Made by a program: the position numbers and the translations under genes. From NCBI GenBank assembly GCA_036244855.1, contig BQKZ01001703.1, forward strand, positions 29,681 through 93,680: a DNA stretch of 64,000 nucleotides, written 5' to 3'. Each line of letters opens with the position of its first letter. Positions within the stretch are counted from its first letter, which is position 1. Source of the stretch: Temnopleurus reevesii (taxonomy: Eukaryota > Echinodermata > Echinoidea > Temnopleuroida > Temnopleuridae). This document shows, piece after piece, positions 15,101 through 30,100 of the stretch. The notes below the pieces were generated by a model. That model saw only the letters and a program-made list of their open reading frames with translations, had not been told where the DNA came from and did no database searches.

Positions 15101-18100
15101 CAACAAAGCATTTGATGTGCTTTTTGATAACCTGAGTGTTCTTTTACATGCATTTCATGGTATGGTGTCATGAATTATTTATTTATGCTTGTTTGTAATA
15201 CCGGGGATAAGTTCATGAATCCATTTCCACCTTTCCATCAAATTCATGAATTTTGGATTTGTCTTTGGAAGGCGAGCTAGGAGAATCAGGAACCCTTTCC
15301 GCGGCCCCGCCAAATGTTCCTCCAAGTGATTTGATATCGGTTGAAGTGAAGAAGCAATTATTGAGGTAAAGCATGCTTGGGCGAAGGCAATCAAACCTAT
15401 TAATTGCATTCCATCATTAAACACAAGCCATAAAGTTTGATGGAAATACTCATTTGCTTGCGTTATGTTCACACTTTGAAGAGGCAGTCCTCCTCCAATG
15501 CCGATAAGTGAAGCACACTGTGGAGTTCCATCACTCTCACTCTCACTTTACAGGGAATTCCAGCTAAATACAAACCGAAAATGGTTTGAGGTACATGTAA
15601 CAAAAGCAAAACCCAGCCTGGCCGTTTGTAGTGAATAATGAAAGTGTGTCAAACCAACTGCCCTATTTCACATCACCGGAAAAAGGTCATAACAAAGCCA
15701 ATTTGAAAGCACTTGCTATAAAGCACATCCCCTATATTTGAAAGTACAGTTTTTATTAGCTTAGACGATGTTTGAAAAAGAAAAGATATTAGGTGTGTGT
15801 GGAATCACTGTGTTTTTTTCAAGAAACCCTTGTTTGAATGCATTTAAAATGCTATTTTAGAGTTTCCTCATGAGATGAAAGCAGTGATATGTGTAATGTT
15901 ACCTCCGAGAAGACCTGCAGATCTTTTTCACACATAAAATAATTGTCTTTTTGACTTGGCTCCCTTGTGACTGAGCAAAGTCCTCTCAATGTGTAAACAC
16001 GAATGCTATCCACTGACTCACTGACTCTGAGTGGGGACACCATACACATTAAAAGGTGAACACAGACCAAATGTAATTTATGTGAATGATGAGAGGAGAG
16101 GCAGCCCTTTCTCAAGCACATCATTCCCTAGATGAGCTCCGTATAATCACCACATTTGCCAGCAATAATTGAATGAAAATCCATTTCATATGTGCTTCCA
16201 ACTTTAAAGGGGTTTTCCCAAATTGAGTGGCACTTTTGAAAATGGGAATGCTGGTATGCACTCTGATTCCAATTTGCTGTCAATTGAAATATTACCGTTT
16301 TAATAACAAGTGTCTGAAAAGACGATATGTAGATAGATATACAATAAATCATAATTAATTTTTTTTCTCCATTTATTCACATTGCTTCAATTTCTGACAT
16401 TTTCATAGCACTTTTTTGTATTTTATATCATACATGTATGTATAATTTTTTGTTGTTGATATGTTTTACTTTTTTAATGAATCGTTACACATCCCTTATA
16501 TTAATTATGAAACATTGTATCCAATTTGTTGACTAAGTAGGCTTTTAATGTTGGCAATTCTTGTTGCGATACTGTTATCTAAATCACTAAATTATATATT
16601 TCTAATTGCTATACAGCAAGGTATGAATGAGTTCATATTTAATTTCAAAATATATTTTTAGGAATTTGTATGCATTGGGTGATTTATATGTGGAAATTAT
16701 ATAATATAGTGATGCTCTTAATGGGTAGTGGCAAAATTTTCAGCAAATTTCTTGCATATAGTGCAATGGCAAATCAAAAGTCGAAGGCAATTGATTTCCA
16801 ATCTACTCCTTTTTTTAAATTTTATTAGAATTGCTCTTTTAAGATTCTAGAAGCCAACGTAGTGTAATAATGTGGAGTACTTTTACCATTTTACCCTATG
16901 GATATTGACAAGTTGCGGTTTTTAAAGCTCATTACTACTCCTACAGTGCTTTAATGCGTCTTATTGATTATGCAGAGGGAAAGGCAAGTATTTAACAAAG
17001 CATACTTCCCAATTTCATGCCGGTTTCACAAGCCGCACTTTTACAACAAAACGGCGATGGAGTTTCAACAATTCTTTCTCAGACTATTCTGCAGGGTAAC
17101 TAGATTTTTATTCATGTGTATCAACTTATGTAGACACTTTGAGCGTTGATCATTGTAGGATATAGCACATTGGCTTGAGGCAGTCTGATAAATTATGCAG
17201 AGTTATTTGATAATTTCAGCAATCAGAATCCATGCGTGTAATGGAGAGGGGCCTGCTGAAGTTAGCAGAAGAAATGTGCAGAAGGCATTAACCTGTGTAC
17301 GAGGAGCCAATGACTCTGCCATATGGTATTCTCTAAATTAAATTTTCAAAAGTTGAGCCTCGAGCTTTCGTTTGACATTGATGTGTTTATGTGTTTTTGA
17401 AAATGAAAGTGTAATTTGAAATCACTGTTAAATAGGGCAGAATATTAGGAGATGGTTGCATGTTTACTTCTTCTTTATTAGCTACGTTGTATGTTGCCTG
17501 AAGTGTTACTCTTCAAAGCAGTTGTACAAATCCTTCTGTTTGTTCTTGAATAAAATATGAGGGTGAATTATGATGCCAAACATGATGTATAAATACCCAA
17601 GAGCCTAATTGCAAGTTTGAATCACTTTTTGAACAAAGGAAAGAGTGTGGAATACATGAAAATTGTACTTGAAAGTCTGAAAGTTTGAAAGCTTGCTGTG
17701 CTGCTTTTTTCATTAACGAATTAAACAAAACATTATGACAAAAAGCATTACTTGATTTCACTTACACTCTTCAAATAAAAATGGAAAAAAAAACACCGAA
17801 ATTATTATGCGGGAAATTACAGAAGCTTCATTCATTATTTCAGTACAACCATTCATGTTACTCGGGAGAGAAAAATGGTAAATAGGGTATAATTGGATTT
17901 GCAGCCATCTGCCGTCCTTGCAATACTGAAGATACCTGCCTGAATATCACAAGTTTGCAGACATGCTCTGAAGTCCAAATTATAATCACATTTGCCAGCT
18001 TTAAATATCTACCTTTTTACTTTCTCAATGTTGTATGCTCTTGAAATTTGTGATACCAAATAAAATGGTTATTTGGGTGCCCTCCACTGAACTGAGCTTC

Positions 18101-21100
18101 AGAAATTAGCTTGAAAAGCAAAAGAAATTTGTAAATAAGTATATGAAATATGTTATAGAGAGTCATTTACATAGTACATTGCTATTATTTATCTGCACTA
18201 GTAATCTGTTTCTGTAGAATACTGTATAAGCCAATATTTTGGCGTACAGATATTTTCGCGATTTCTGACCAGTTTAACACATTGGCGTGTTGTTATTTTC
18301 ATGTTTTTGAAAGTGTTTGTATACAAATGAATGTGCATCATATAGAGTGGAAATTTTCGCGAGGCCATAACCGCGAAATTAGCGAAAATAAAACCACCGC
18401 GAAAATTTCAGCTTATACATTACCTTTGAGGGATTTGTAAGGTCCTGGCACGTTAGAGGCTGAAGATTCCATCATTATTTTCAGATAAAATGGAATAAAT
18501 TAAGAAGAATTAATTTTTTTTCCTGACTGACCGACATTATTTTGCAAAAATGACTTTCTTGGGCAACTGAACAGTTTTTTTTCTTGGCATTATGTTCCTC
18601 ATGATTGATGGTTTTTATATATTTTTTAACAGCTAAATTTAGTGGTATTCCGTGAAATAAAGATAGGGAATTTATAGTATTCAGCATTTTATGAGACATT
18701 AAATCATATATTCCAACTTTTGTTCTCTTTTAAGCAACTTTTGTATACGTTAGCTCCCATCTGTTCACCAAGAAAATAGAAATTGATAGATAGATCTTTT
18801 GGCTCTCCTCTTCATTAAAGCTGATATGTGTAATATTTGGTTTTAGTAATTTAGGAATGATTTATAATATTTTAGATAATTCCTCACCAGTCCTAACAAA
18901 ACTTTATAAACTTCATGTTAAATGTTGTAAGAATGAAATTGACGAGTATTGACTCCATTCCAATGAATGTTGACATATGCAATGGTTATTGATATGACCC
19001 ATTGTTTTACCTTGGTCAAGGTGAGTCGCTTCTCTAGCTTGCTTTATTGCTACACTCTAACAATTACACACGTATTAATGTCTTATCAATGATGTGTCTT
19101 ATCAATGATCCTGTAAAATTTAGGACACCGTTTTGAAATTTATTTTGTTCTAACACACTCTCTAGGTCTGCATTTTTTTTAAAAATCATAATAGTTCTGA
19201 TTTATTTTCGAATTGCACAACCATGATCCACATTTCACGATAGTGTCAATAGGGATATGGGAATGGAAGAGATTCAGATACGGGAGATTCAGGAAACATT
19301 GAGAGGAAACATTTTTAGAAAAAGGCAATGTACATGTATATGTCTTCTGCATTACTCTTTCTGATCTAATGTTATCAAATATCAATTCCGTTTACATCAT
19401 ATTTGACAAGGAATGTCTCTTTCTCTTTCCTGTAGGACATCAAGTTTTCTGTTGCTCACCTGCCCAGTCTAGAGACCGCTTCCTACTCGTGCCGCTTCGA
19501 TACAGTCGACTCCTCCGTTACCTCAGTCGTTGGCAACAACGTGACATGTCAGTCACCAGCAACCAATCAACTTCCTCCGATACAGCAAGGCAGTGGTGAG
19601 ATAACTTGTAAATCCGTTCTGGGATTAAAGAGACTGGGGAAGGGGTATTCTCTCGGTTTTAGGGGGAACACCCCTGTGGTTGTTGAAAGGGAGGGATCAT
19701 GGGTTGAGGACATACGTGTGTCATAATCAGCGATTGATTCATGAGTTCGTCCTCTTGAGGAAACTCCTCTTCAGTGAAAGAATCTATTATTGTCTAGCCA
19801 GATGAACGGACTGGGTGCGAGGTGACTAGTCTGTGGCTGCAGGGTGTCTTGAGGTTTGAGGTCAACCAACAGGTTATGAAGGAATAAATGTTTATTAAAT
19901 AAGGATATGTCTTGAATTTATAAGGAGAAGACACTCAATATTTCTTACAAATATTACGTGTCATGAATTTATCATGCCACAGATTACAGAAAGGTACTTA
20001 TGCTGTTTCTTTTTATAGGTTTTCATGCTTCCAAATATGGACTGTGATCTTGATCTAGATTTTAAACAAATAAAATATTAATATTTCAATAAACATTAAA
20101 AGTAATGTTATTGTCAGTTAATTTGATGCTTGGAACAATTCGTTTCAATCATAAAATAAAAAATTCTTGCATCACCTTGATGTTTTAGTTTGTATTTTTA
20201 TTTGGTTGATGATATTCCCTTACGAGTATTTCACTTTTTTTGCTGGAAAGGGAAACACTGTGTAATTATATTTCTTTCAGACAGTTTGGTTGATAGACAG
20301 CATTATGATGCAGCCAATGTGTAGATCTCTTTCAAGTGGGAGAAAGCAAACATTTTCATTCCAAAACAGACATAGCTTTCTAAAGACAGGGACATTCAGA
20401 CTGTCTAGAGGCAAAGAAAACACTTACATTTCATCCTTAAGGGGCAATGCCCTCACTTAAGATATTAACTGAACCCTTGAGTTGATACTAAAGCTTCAAT
20501 ATTTGCCTACCTTCGGCAGTCATAAAGTGATGAAAGTGAAAATGTATCAATTTAGTTCCACTTAGGGCTGTCTGATGTTTTGCAATATGGATTATGATTT
20601 GGAAATAATATGCAGTTACTTGAAATGCTTGTAGGCATGTTGGCGGTTCAATTTGTGTCTCTTTGAGGTCTAATATGAGTGGGATGTAGAAGAAACAAAA
20701 AGCTGAAGAGTAGCATGCTTAGTAGACATTCCATTCTGCCTTATTCCAATCAACTGCAAGATAATCAGATGTGTGGCCAACGTGTAAGTCTCTTGAAATT
20801 CATCATTAAAAAATTTCCAATAAAAATGGGAATGTTGAATTGGAGACAAATACTCAATCATGTTGGTCATTTGCCAGGCTTGATTACTCATTTGTAGTAT
20901 GATATTGTCAAGTCTGTCTTGGGATTACAGCGTCATGGAACATCTTAAGATGCGATGAGTCGAGGAAGGAGGAATGCTGAGTCACTCCATAGGATTATGA
21001 ACTCCCAAGATATGATCCTAAACATTCTTATCCGACCCCAAATTGCATCTCTCTTTCATCCATGTCTCTGCCCAGTAATCTTTATGATTAAGATGTTGCC

Positions 21101-24100
21101 AGATCTGTTTGGACTGTATTCTCCCCCATTTGTCTCCCTAATATCCATGTCTCTCCTAATGATCAGAGATGTTTTCACTAGCTCAGAAGACAGTTTGTAT
21201 TATTTTTGGATTTATGATTCTGATGAGGGATGACAGTGAGATGCACACTGGATGTGCAAGGCGATGGGGTGCTCCAATCGTCTGTTTATGTTTGGAGAGT
21301 GAGTGGCAAATGGGATCACAGAACAAGGACAAATTGATATTTTAGAATTCAGAGAAACATGGAAGAAAATAGACGGATGAGAGATGGGAAAGCTAAGCAG
21401 AAGAGAAAGCATGGGTGGTAGAGAATACATTGACCTCTGAATTTTGAGTTTGTTATGCGAATAGGCAGGTTTACTAGTAGATCCAAATTTGATGCATGAT
21501 CTATACAAAAATATTGTTCTTGACAACCTGAAAGCTTGTTCGAGGCTTGTCCGACATAGCAAAATTTAATGTATACATACTGGATTTCAAGTGTTATAGG
21601 TTTTATTTGATTTGATTTGATACATTTATTTAAACACGGTTAAAAACCCAGTTCAGCACATGCTGTTTTTCAATGGGGCCATGCAAATTGTTACTATTTA
21701 ACAAATACCATTCAACTAAGTTTTTCACTAAGATATGTGCATAATATCGGTCAGTAAACTGGCCTCTTCTGCTATTCCAATTGTTTATTATTTTTTAAGA
21801 GCTAAAAAAAACAACATTTTGCAAAGAAGACATTATAGAGCATCTAAAGATTAATACATAAATATTTTGCAATGCTAACTTTGCATTTATCTGTATTGAT
21901 CATATACTTCTTTTTTTTAATTCTCTTTCTACAGACCATGTGGTAATGCAACTGTCATTGTTTGTGGAAGAAACAAACATCATCAGCAAAGATTTCACCT
22001 TCTATGACTGCAGTAGACTTACCAGGTATGTATCTCTTCAATTTATTTTTGATATAGGCCTACTGTTTACCGAAATAATTTGGCGGTGTTAATTTTTTGC
22101 GATTGGCGACTCCATGAACATATTTGCAGGGTATTGAATTCATAGATGCAATCCATGAAAATGGTACAGTCTCCAAAATTGACTAATAAAGATTTTCCAA
22201 GAAACAGAAAGTGATTAATCTGCTGCTATCGATACTGAAAATGAATAGCAATGAACGTTATAATCACAGTACATTCTGGAGATTGTAATTAGAAGTGCAA
22301 TTGTACACAGGACTCATCCCATTGAAAATGTCATACAAAGCTGTCAACGTAAGGTGTGAAGTACTTCACATATACATTTTTCATAATAACCTTAAGGATT
22401 ATTTTTGCAGGTCTAAAATGAGCAGTTTGCCATATTACCGCAAAACGTGCAAAAGTTAAGCCCCACGAAAATGTTCTGTTATACAGAAATAATTTTAAAA
22501 GAATTTGTTTTGATTTGTCTTAATTTGTTCTATATTGGTGCATTTGGTTTTTAGAAAATTTAGTTCAGGAAATTGTAATATAATAATAATACTATACATG
22601 GATTTATATAGCGCAATTACTATACTAAATATATTCAGCTGCGCTAATCACGTCTTAATGCCAAATTGTACATAGAAGTTTTTTAAGAGAAACGATATGT
22701 TTTTAAATTGGACTGGAAGGTATTTAGGGATTGATAGTTTCTGATGTGGATTGGCAAGCTGTTCCAAAGTTCGTATCTGCTATGGCAAAAGCACAGTCTC
22801 CCATTGTGAGTTTTGTTCGTGGTTAGGAATGTGGAGTATTCGTGTATCTCTAGAGCTGCGCAGGCTGCGACTGTGGATGCCTTCAGCTCACGTTTGAATG
22901 TACACTTGTAGAGTTTATCACCTGATTTATTTATATTTTTCAATGTAAGTCAAAACTTATTCAACTGGAGGATCTGTATCAATACTCCTCCACAACAGAT
23001 TCCTCATATAGGATATTATATGAATGGCAGATTAAAGTTTGCTACAATAGGAAGTATGCCTGCATTACAACACTCAGAATTGGTTTGTTGCACAATAAAC
23101 GTGCCTGGAAGGGTTGCATGTACATTAACAGCGACGCTAATCGTCCGTCGTTGAAGGGGTTTGATGGTAATAAAGGGTTTAGGGCCTCTGTATTCCATTC
23201 ATGCAGAAGAGAGGCAGGAGAATTGGGAATCAGCCAGGCTCAGTTTAGAACTGCCAGCTTCTCATGAATTTCTGTCTATTTATATTTCGAAGGTCCCCTA
23301 AGTGCCTGATCGCAATCTATTGACCATTAGTCAAGCATTGTATTCTATCATTTTTGCAAACATTTTTGCCTGGATATTATAATGAAATACTTAATAGAGA
23401 GTGTTGTTTGAAATTTGCAATTGATCGCAAGTTGCAGTTGATCAGATCGCACCAATCAAAATCAATGTTTAATGCGCATCTTGTCTAAAGCGCATACCCT
23501 ACTGATTTGCAGTTGATTTGCGATAAATTGCAACTTTGGCAACACCACCTTTATAGGCAGCTAAGGCTGATATTACACTTCCCATCATTTTCAATTTTTT
23601 TAATACTAATTTAGACGTAATGTTTGTAGGCACATTGTGCTCTTTGAATACGTGCCAACATCCTTGGGAGGGAGGGGCAAGGGTCTGATTAGAATTTGGA
23701 TCCATGGGGCCATGAATAATGATAATAATAATAAGATCATATACAGCGAATAACATATAGCCATGGCATATCTCAATGTGCTTAAAAAGCAGAAAATTAG
23801 ATAACTGTAAAGAGAACTTTATGTGACAATTTTATATCTATTTGCAATGTACATATGTATTTCTAATTGCCTGATGTATTGGAGAAGCTTTTTCTGATCA
23901 TGTGATGGCAGAGGCATAAATTTTGACTGTGCCGGTCGAGAATTCATATAATTAGTAAAATTTTCAATTTGTTTATTAATTGTCTGGAGACACTTGTCTC
24001 ATTTGAAATTTCACCCGTACAATCTACTGCATGTGAATTATGAGTATATGAGCATTGAGAAAAGCATATATATGTATCTCCTCTGTAAATTATGATATTG

Positions 24101-27100
24101 TACATCAATGGTTGAACCAATCCTACCCTCGGGAGATGTGACATGCCTAGCTTGCTCTAATGCGCTTTTAGAAAAAGGCACAATGTTTCTAATAAATTGC
24201 CATGATATAGCATAATGCATCAACTGTCAAATCGATTTAGCGTTCAAAGTTTGTTTGTGGTACAAATATATTACTTTGCTTTGTGCAATCAATTAAGCAG
24301 GAAGTCAGAAAAGGATTTGGAACTTCCTGACGAATGATTTTCCTGTGCATGTGTTCAATTTAAGCATGCCCTCGATCTGCATGTTTTTACACCCAAAATG
24401 AGGTTGGCTAAAAAAAGAGCTCAATTTGCAAACGATTTCATGCAAAATCTAAATTAGGACATAGATGGGCCTCAGCTTTGAATATGAACTGCAAATTATT
24501 TCTCTATTTGTGGATAATTGTTCTTTTATTAAAGTAAGTTACCAAATATATCAGCAGCATTGACTTCATATTAAACTAAATTGTTGTTAATTGATTCAGA
24601 GCCCAGTACTAGCTGATTTCAGACAATACTTGTTTGGAGATATGCTTATTTTGTGCAAAAAGTTTATTCTACTTTTTGAAAATAGACACATTAAAATCCA
24701 ATTAGTAAGACTGTCTATTCATATTTTCTTTCAAAATCAGTGTAGAATGATTTCAATAATACATGTATTTGTTATACATGTTTCATTTTCGGAATCTATC
24801 AAGAATTTTGGTCTCCTTGATGCGACTGAAAAACTTCAACTCAATCACTCCTGAATTGTACCTCCCCAAAGCTGATGGAAGCTGAATTTATAATGAAATG
24901 TATCCTTCGTATTAGATTGCTATCAAAATAACATGATTACTGCCAAGAGTAATGGATCCCTCAGAATGCTTTGAAAAACATTCATGCATTATTGACTCTG
25001 TAAGGTAATAATTGCCTTTCAATGTGTTTTGTGCAGTGCTCAAATGTTTGAACCCCAAGTTTGTTCTAACCTTCGAAAAAAATGTCAGATGCTGAAAATA
25101 TTTTTTTCCAGCATTAAAGAACTGTGTACATGGAATAAATTGCATTCCATACCCTCTGTTTCTTAGATCCCATGTTTGTGTAATATATTTCCAATTACAC
25201 TCCAAAATATTGTCATGAACCTCAAACAATATGGCACAATATTGATTCATTCCAATATGATATTTGGCCAATCTACAATAAAAGGTCCCCAAAGTTCATG
25301 AATAATTAACTTTCGGGCTCCCTTGATTTCTGGAGATGTTTTTATGCAAGAAATATGAATGTGTTTAACCTTTCTGCTAGCTTTGTTATTGAGCCTCACA
25401 TCTATCATAAAACAGTTTGGAAGCCCATGACGCTAATTCCCTGTTGTTTGAAACGAACCAATGTGTACTGTAAACTTGGGGCAAACAGGGACAATGGGTT
25501 AACTAGGACAAAACTTAACCCATTAAATATTTTTTAGGAGATGGATCACCCTATTATGGGAAAAATAAATGAAATGTGAAAGAAAATATGTTATGAGCAG
25601 ATCTAAATCCGCCGTTTCTATTCGTCCCTATTTGCAGTACCTCAAAACTCATATTATCTTCTTTTTTAGTTTGATACAGCAGACAAGATAAGTACCACTG
25701 AACTGTTAATTACTACAGAATTTGTATATGTGACCCGCCATATCAAAATGAGACACTAGTCGCAATTTATCGAAATGGAGTTAATCATACAGTCATTTTC
25801 TCCATACCCCATGCTTTATTTTGATGTAAGATATAACGCGTATAGTCAACCCAATCGGCAGTTATTGCTGTTTTAATGAGAACAAGTATGATGTTTTCAG
25901 AAATAATTTTATCGAGAAAATCGAGTTTTTGTTTGGACCTCCATTTTCTTTTTTCAAAGACGTATAGCTTGCGATCGACCGGGACAAACCTTGGCAACGG
26001 AAGTTCAGTCAGGCATAACGCGGACGCTTCCCATTGGTCAAAGCTATATAGCGCGGAAGATCGAATCGTCCAATCTGTTCACGAAATTTGCAATCCTGAT
26101 GAATAATTCATTACTTTGGAAGTAGCCTACCCTCGCCAGATTTGTGATAAACGAGACTCGTAGAAAACAGGAAAAACGACTAAGTCTGACAAAGTTAATG
26201 CACTCTTTTAACCAAGATAAGAGAAAGCGTTTCAAACAAGATTTATGTAAATGCGCAGAAAATATACTTCCCTTTCCCCCGTTCATCTGACGAGTTTTAT
26301 GTCATGCTATGAAATTTCAGTTTACTATCTAATATTTCTCCATGTTATGCCCCAAATACCAAGTACGATTATTTTGGTAACGAAAAATGTGCATGATAAT
26401 TAATTTTTGGAGTTCCTATTTATGAAAATATAATCACCCGAGTCGAACTATATAGGGAGATAGACTACGCTATGCTCATTTCATACTTTACCATTTCTGT
26501 CTTGTGGGATAATGTCTTTGAAATAATATCAAAACTAACAAAATAATATCTCTCATTTTTTTTTATGAGGTACTTTTTATTTTTTTTCAGGATGCATCTG
26601 TTTTTTTTTATAGTTTTATTTTTCTGAAGATGCAATTCCCTTTTTCTTCTGAAGTGGACCTTACTGGACCAGATTTGTGTGTTTCCATTTTTTTTTCGTT
26701 TGTAAAATCTTTTTTTTTTTTTTTTTTGTTCAAGAGGTTGATCCATTATTGAGGGTGTCCCCTCCTCTCTCCAACCCTGCTACGGGTCGGCGATGCATAT
26801 TAATGGCACCCCTTTTCAACAGCGGAATGTTATAAATCAACGCAAATAGAGTTGGTGCAAGCTGCATAGCCAAATTGGAAAGCATTGATGTATTCAAGGC
26901 TGAATGTGATACTCATCATAATCACAATCTTGTAACGAAACCGACTAGCGCAAAAGATCGTTACTTGTATTATTAAGTTTGTTTCCTTTCATTTACTTCT
27001 GAATAGCAACATTTAAAAGAAAAGCCCGACAATGAACGCATGAGCGCGCACCGAGAAGGCGAAGGATTATAGCAGTCATTTAAAGCAAACAATAACATGA

Positions 27101-30100
27101 AAAGATCCGGGTCTGGCATAAAGAATAAAAGATCACTTAAGAGAAGTGCTTTATTTATCGATCCTGGAACCCTCCCGATGAATAAACACAGCTTTTATAT
27201 AACATTTTTCTCTGGTACTTGCTTGCTATGTAGTATTCAGACATGTATTTGAACGAGGGGATGGGGCAAAATCTACAGAACTTTTTTTTTTATCAAGCAA
27301 CAACTACCTCAAAAACCTTACGGATTTCATTTTGCTTACGAAATAACAACCAAGAAAACCCCTAATCATATTTGTCCCTGCTTTTACCTTATTGTCTTTT
27401 TCTTTCTAATTGTTTTTGCATATTGTATATTTTGTATATCTATGCATTTTATACCTGACTGTTCAAAAGAAGCATTGCCTAGAATGCTAACATCCTAACA
27501 CTCTATCACTCCCATGATAACCGTCCGTATATGAGACGAATTTAACAAATATGTCCCTAATGTTACCATGGATATTGCTGCCCCCGCCGCAAACACAGAA
27601 TGTGTCTAATGAGCGCTACATTTAAAAAAAAATAATATGTATATGTATTTATTATCACTGTATGACTGCAGTAGGTGTTTTAGGTAAGGTAAGACAAAAA
27701 TGGGAATGAATAAATAGAAATAGAAAAAGCACTGCTCATGCATTAAAATGATGCATTGAGGATTAAATATTATAAAGCACTGGATCTTTGATCCCAACCC
27801 TTTTAGTCCATGTATGAGTAGGAAATAAAGAAACAAGTATCTTCAAGATTTAATTGTAATTTTAAGGTCGAAATAACACAATTAAGTTCATTAATGTTTT
27901 ATTCGATATTTACTAGGAGATATTCGTCAGTCTACCTTAAACTTCCCCTCTTTTCTTGCGCCTTGAAACTTCTGTATAAAGTACATAATAAATTATTTTA
28001 TTCTGAAATTATTATTGTTATAAATCCACCTACTCAGTTAAGTGAAAGATATAGAAAATAATTGCTCTCATTATTTTCATTAAATGCGCTTGAAATGCCT
28101 TTCCATATAGTAATTTTTTCTGTGTAGGCATTTGCAAATGTTTCTTCATGAGTTGTTGGCTGCGCCATTTAACAAACCGGACACGCGCAAGTGATCGTAG
28201 AGTGCATCGTTTGATATGTTTATTTTCCCCCTTTTATGAATTCTGAATACTCATCTCAAAGTAGCACAATAAATTAATAGGCTTGACTTTGAATGCAGCG
28301 CAGATCAATTTACACGCCATACAAAAGATAACAGTCTTTACAGGCGCAAAAGAACTAAGTGATTAGCATTCATTAAACGTCAAGTACAAAACTGCCAGCA
28401 AAAGGAAAATAAATATAATAAAACTTGATATATTAAAAAAAAGTTCAATATCGCCCGAGTTCCGGGAAATTTCTTTCTTGTATAAGAACTAAAACAAAAG
28501 TCACGCTAGATCGCGAGTCCTTTGCGATCGCGTGAGCTCAAGCTGGAACCCAAACAGATCGTTAAAACATGAATATTCATGAGCCTTCGTTCCCTGATCC
28601 GGCGGCCAATGAGCGTCGCGCGGTCGTTAAGGGGCGGAGCGAATGCCGATGACCTCCAAACGCGGCAAAACCAAATCCATCAAATCTGAAGGCACCGAAA
28701 AAAATGCCCTTAAAAAAACGAATTTTAACACGCTTCCCGTTGGAATTTTGGTTTGAAATTTTGACACATGATAGATGAATAGTGTATGGACATAATATGA
28801 TAAAAATTTATAATTTGATATTTTTCGACCTTCATGACTAAAACCTCAATTTTCTCGATTCGAAGACTTGCGACTTGTGTCTCATTTTGATCTGGCGAGT
28901 CACATATTCTTTGCATCTTGCTCGTTCAGGTTGAGAAGAGTTGAATAGCAGTAATCAAGTTGCCTATTGTGCCTGAATGTGTGTAAGATCAAAAAGTGAA
29001 TGCAAAAGCTGAACGAAAGTGAGAGCACACCTGACAGCATTACAATTTACAGTAATATCAAACATTCAATTATGATGAAGCCTTGAATGTAAGGAAATCA
29101 ACCTCACATATTTCTAAATGGTTGGCATCCATGCTGTGCTGGAGTCAAAATACTCCCAGCATTATTCAAGCAGTACATAAAAAAGATATTATGTATGAAA
29201 AACAAGTTTTTATACTCTTTGTGCGATTCTGTTATTTCTCTGGAGATTTAGTTTTAGTTTAGTAAGTTTGCATCTATAGTATCTAAGAAAACTTGTTAAT
29301 TCCCCAATTAAAAGTTTCTCCATTTCCGTAAAAGCTTTTCATGATTAAACAAGGGAGTTTGATAGACTTTGATTTATACTGATCAATTCCCTATTCTCCT
29401 TTCCCATCAATCTCAACTCTCAGCTGTACAGCCTGTACGAGTAGCCAATGGGATTGTGATTGGTGTATCTATGACAACGCCTGCACCCATGATAGTTCTA
29501 CTTGCTCAAGTGATTTAAGTGTAATCACCGGAATGGAGGTAAGAATACAAATCAAATTATTCATGTTTTTTTGCTGGGACTATTTTTTTTAAACAAAGCA
29601 TCAAATCATTTTGTGTAAATGTTTATAAATTCTAAAACATTGCAGGAAGAATTCTAGGCCCTTTGAATTTCCTTTACAGTTGATATTGAACAAACCAGTA
29701 GGGATTCTTTCAAATGCTACCATTATTCATACTTACATTGAAAAAAAAAGAGAATGGCAAAATTTGATTCATTAACAATTGAGTATTGTTAGTTGCTGTA
29801 TTCCTAGAGGACCTCACATTGCCAACAGGGTAATGATTGTTTTGTTGTAAATTTCACTCCATCAAACTGCCTCTGGATAATCTAGGAAACAGGAAATTTT
29901 ATTTTGCAAAGCTTAATTTGAATCTTTTGCTCTTAAAGTTTTCTTTTAAAATGAGTGGTAAGCAGATGAAGTTTGAGAAATTCTTAATTCTATTACATAC
30001 TGTTGAATAAAATAAAGACTATTTTTGCACNNNNNNNNNNNNNNNNNNNNNNNNNNNNNNNNNNNNNNNNNNNNNNNNNNNNNNNNNNNNNNNNNNNNNN

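Larger units (their letters stand above)
10170..19435 (+). other. large plexin intron with repeats
   Basis: A 9.3 kb intron. It holds a LINE-like tail at 10955-10999, a dispersed repeat at 11757-11945, two members of one MITE family (12720-12902 and 18223-18419) and a pyrimidine-rich tract at about 13925-14120. No exon-like segment with plexin similarity was found. Confidence 0.6.
22026..29423 (+). other. plexin intron with LINE remnant, MITE and 3.2 kb insertion
   Basis: Contains the LINE reverse-transcriptase tail at 22580-22943, a MITE at 23399-23549, the start of the haplotype-duplicated block at 25020, and the 3174-bp TIR element at 25730-28903. Elsewhere nothing was recognised. Confidence 0.6.

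Noticed and set aside
26465..26746. 93-codon lysine-rich minus-strand frame
   Set aside because: It results from poly-T tracts of the 3.17 kb element read as AAA codons; no motif or family resemblance.
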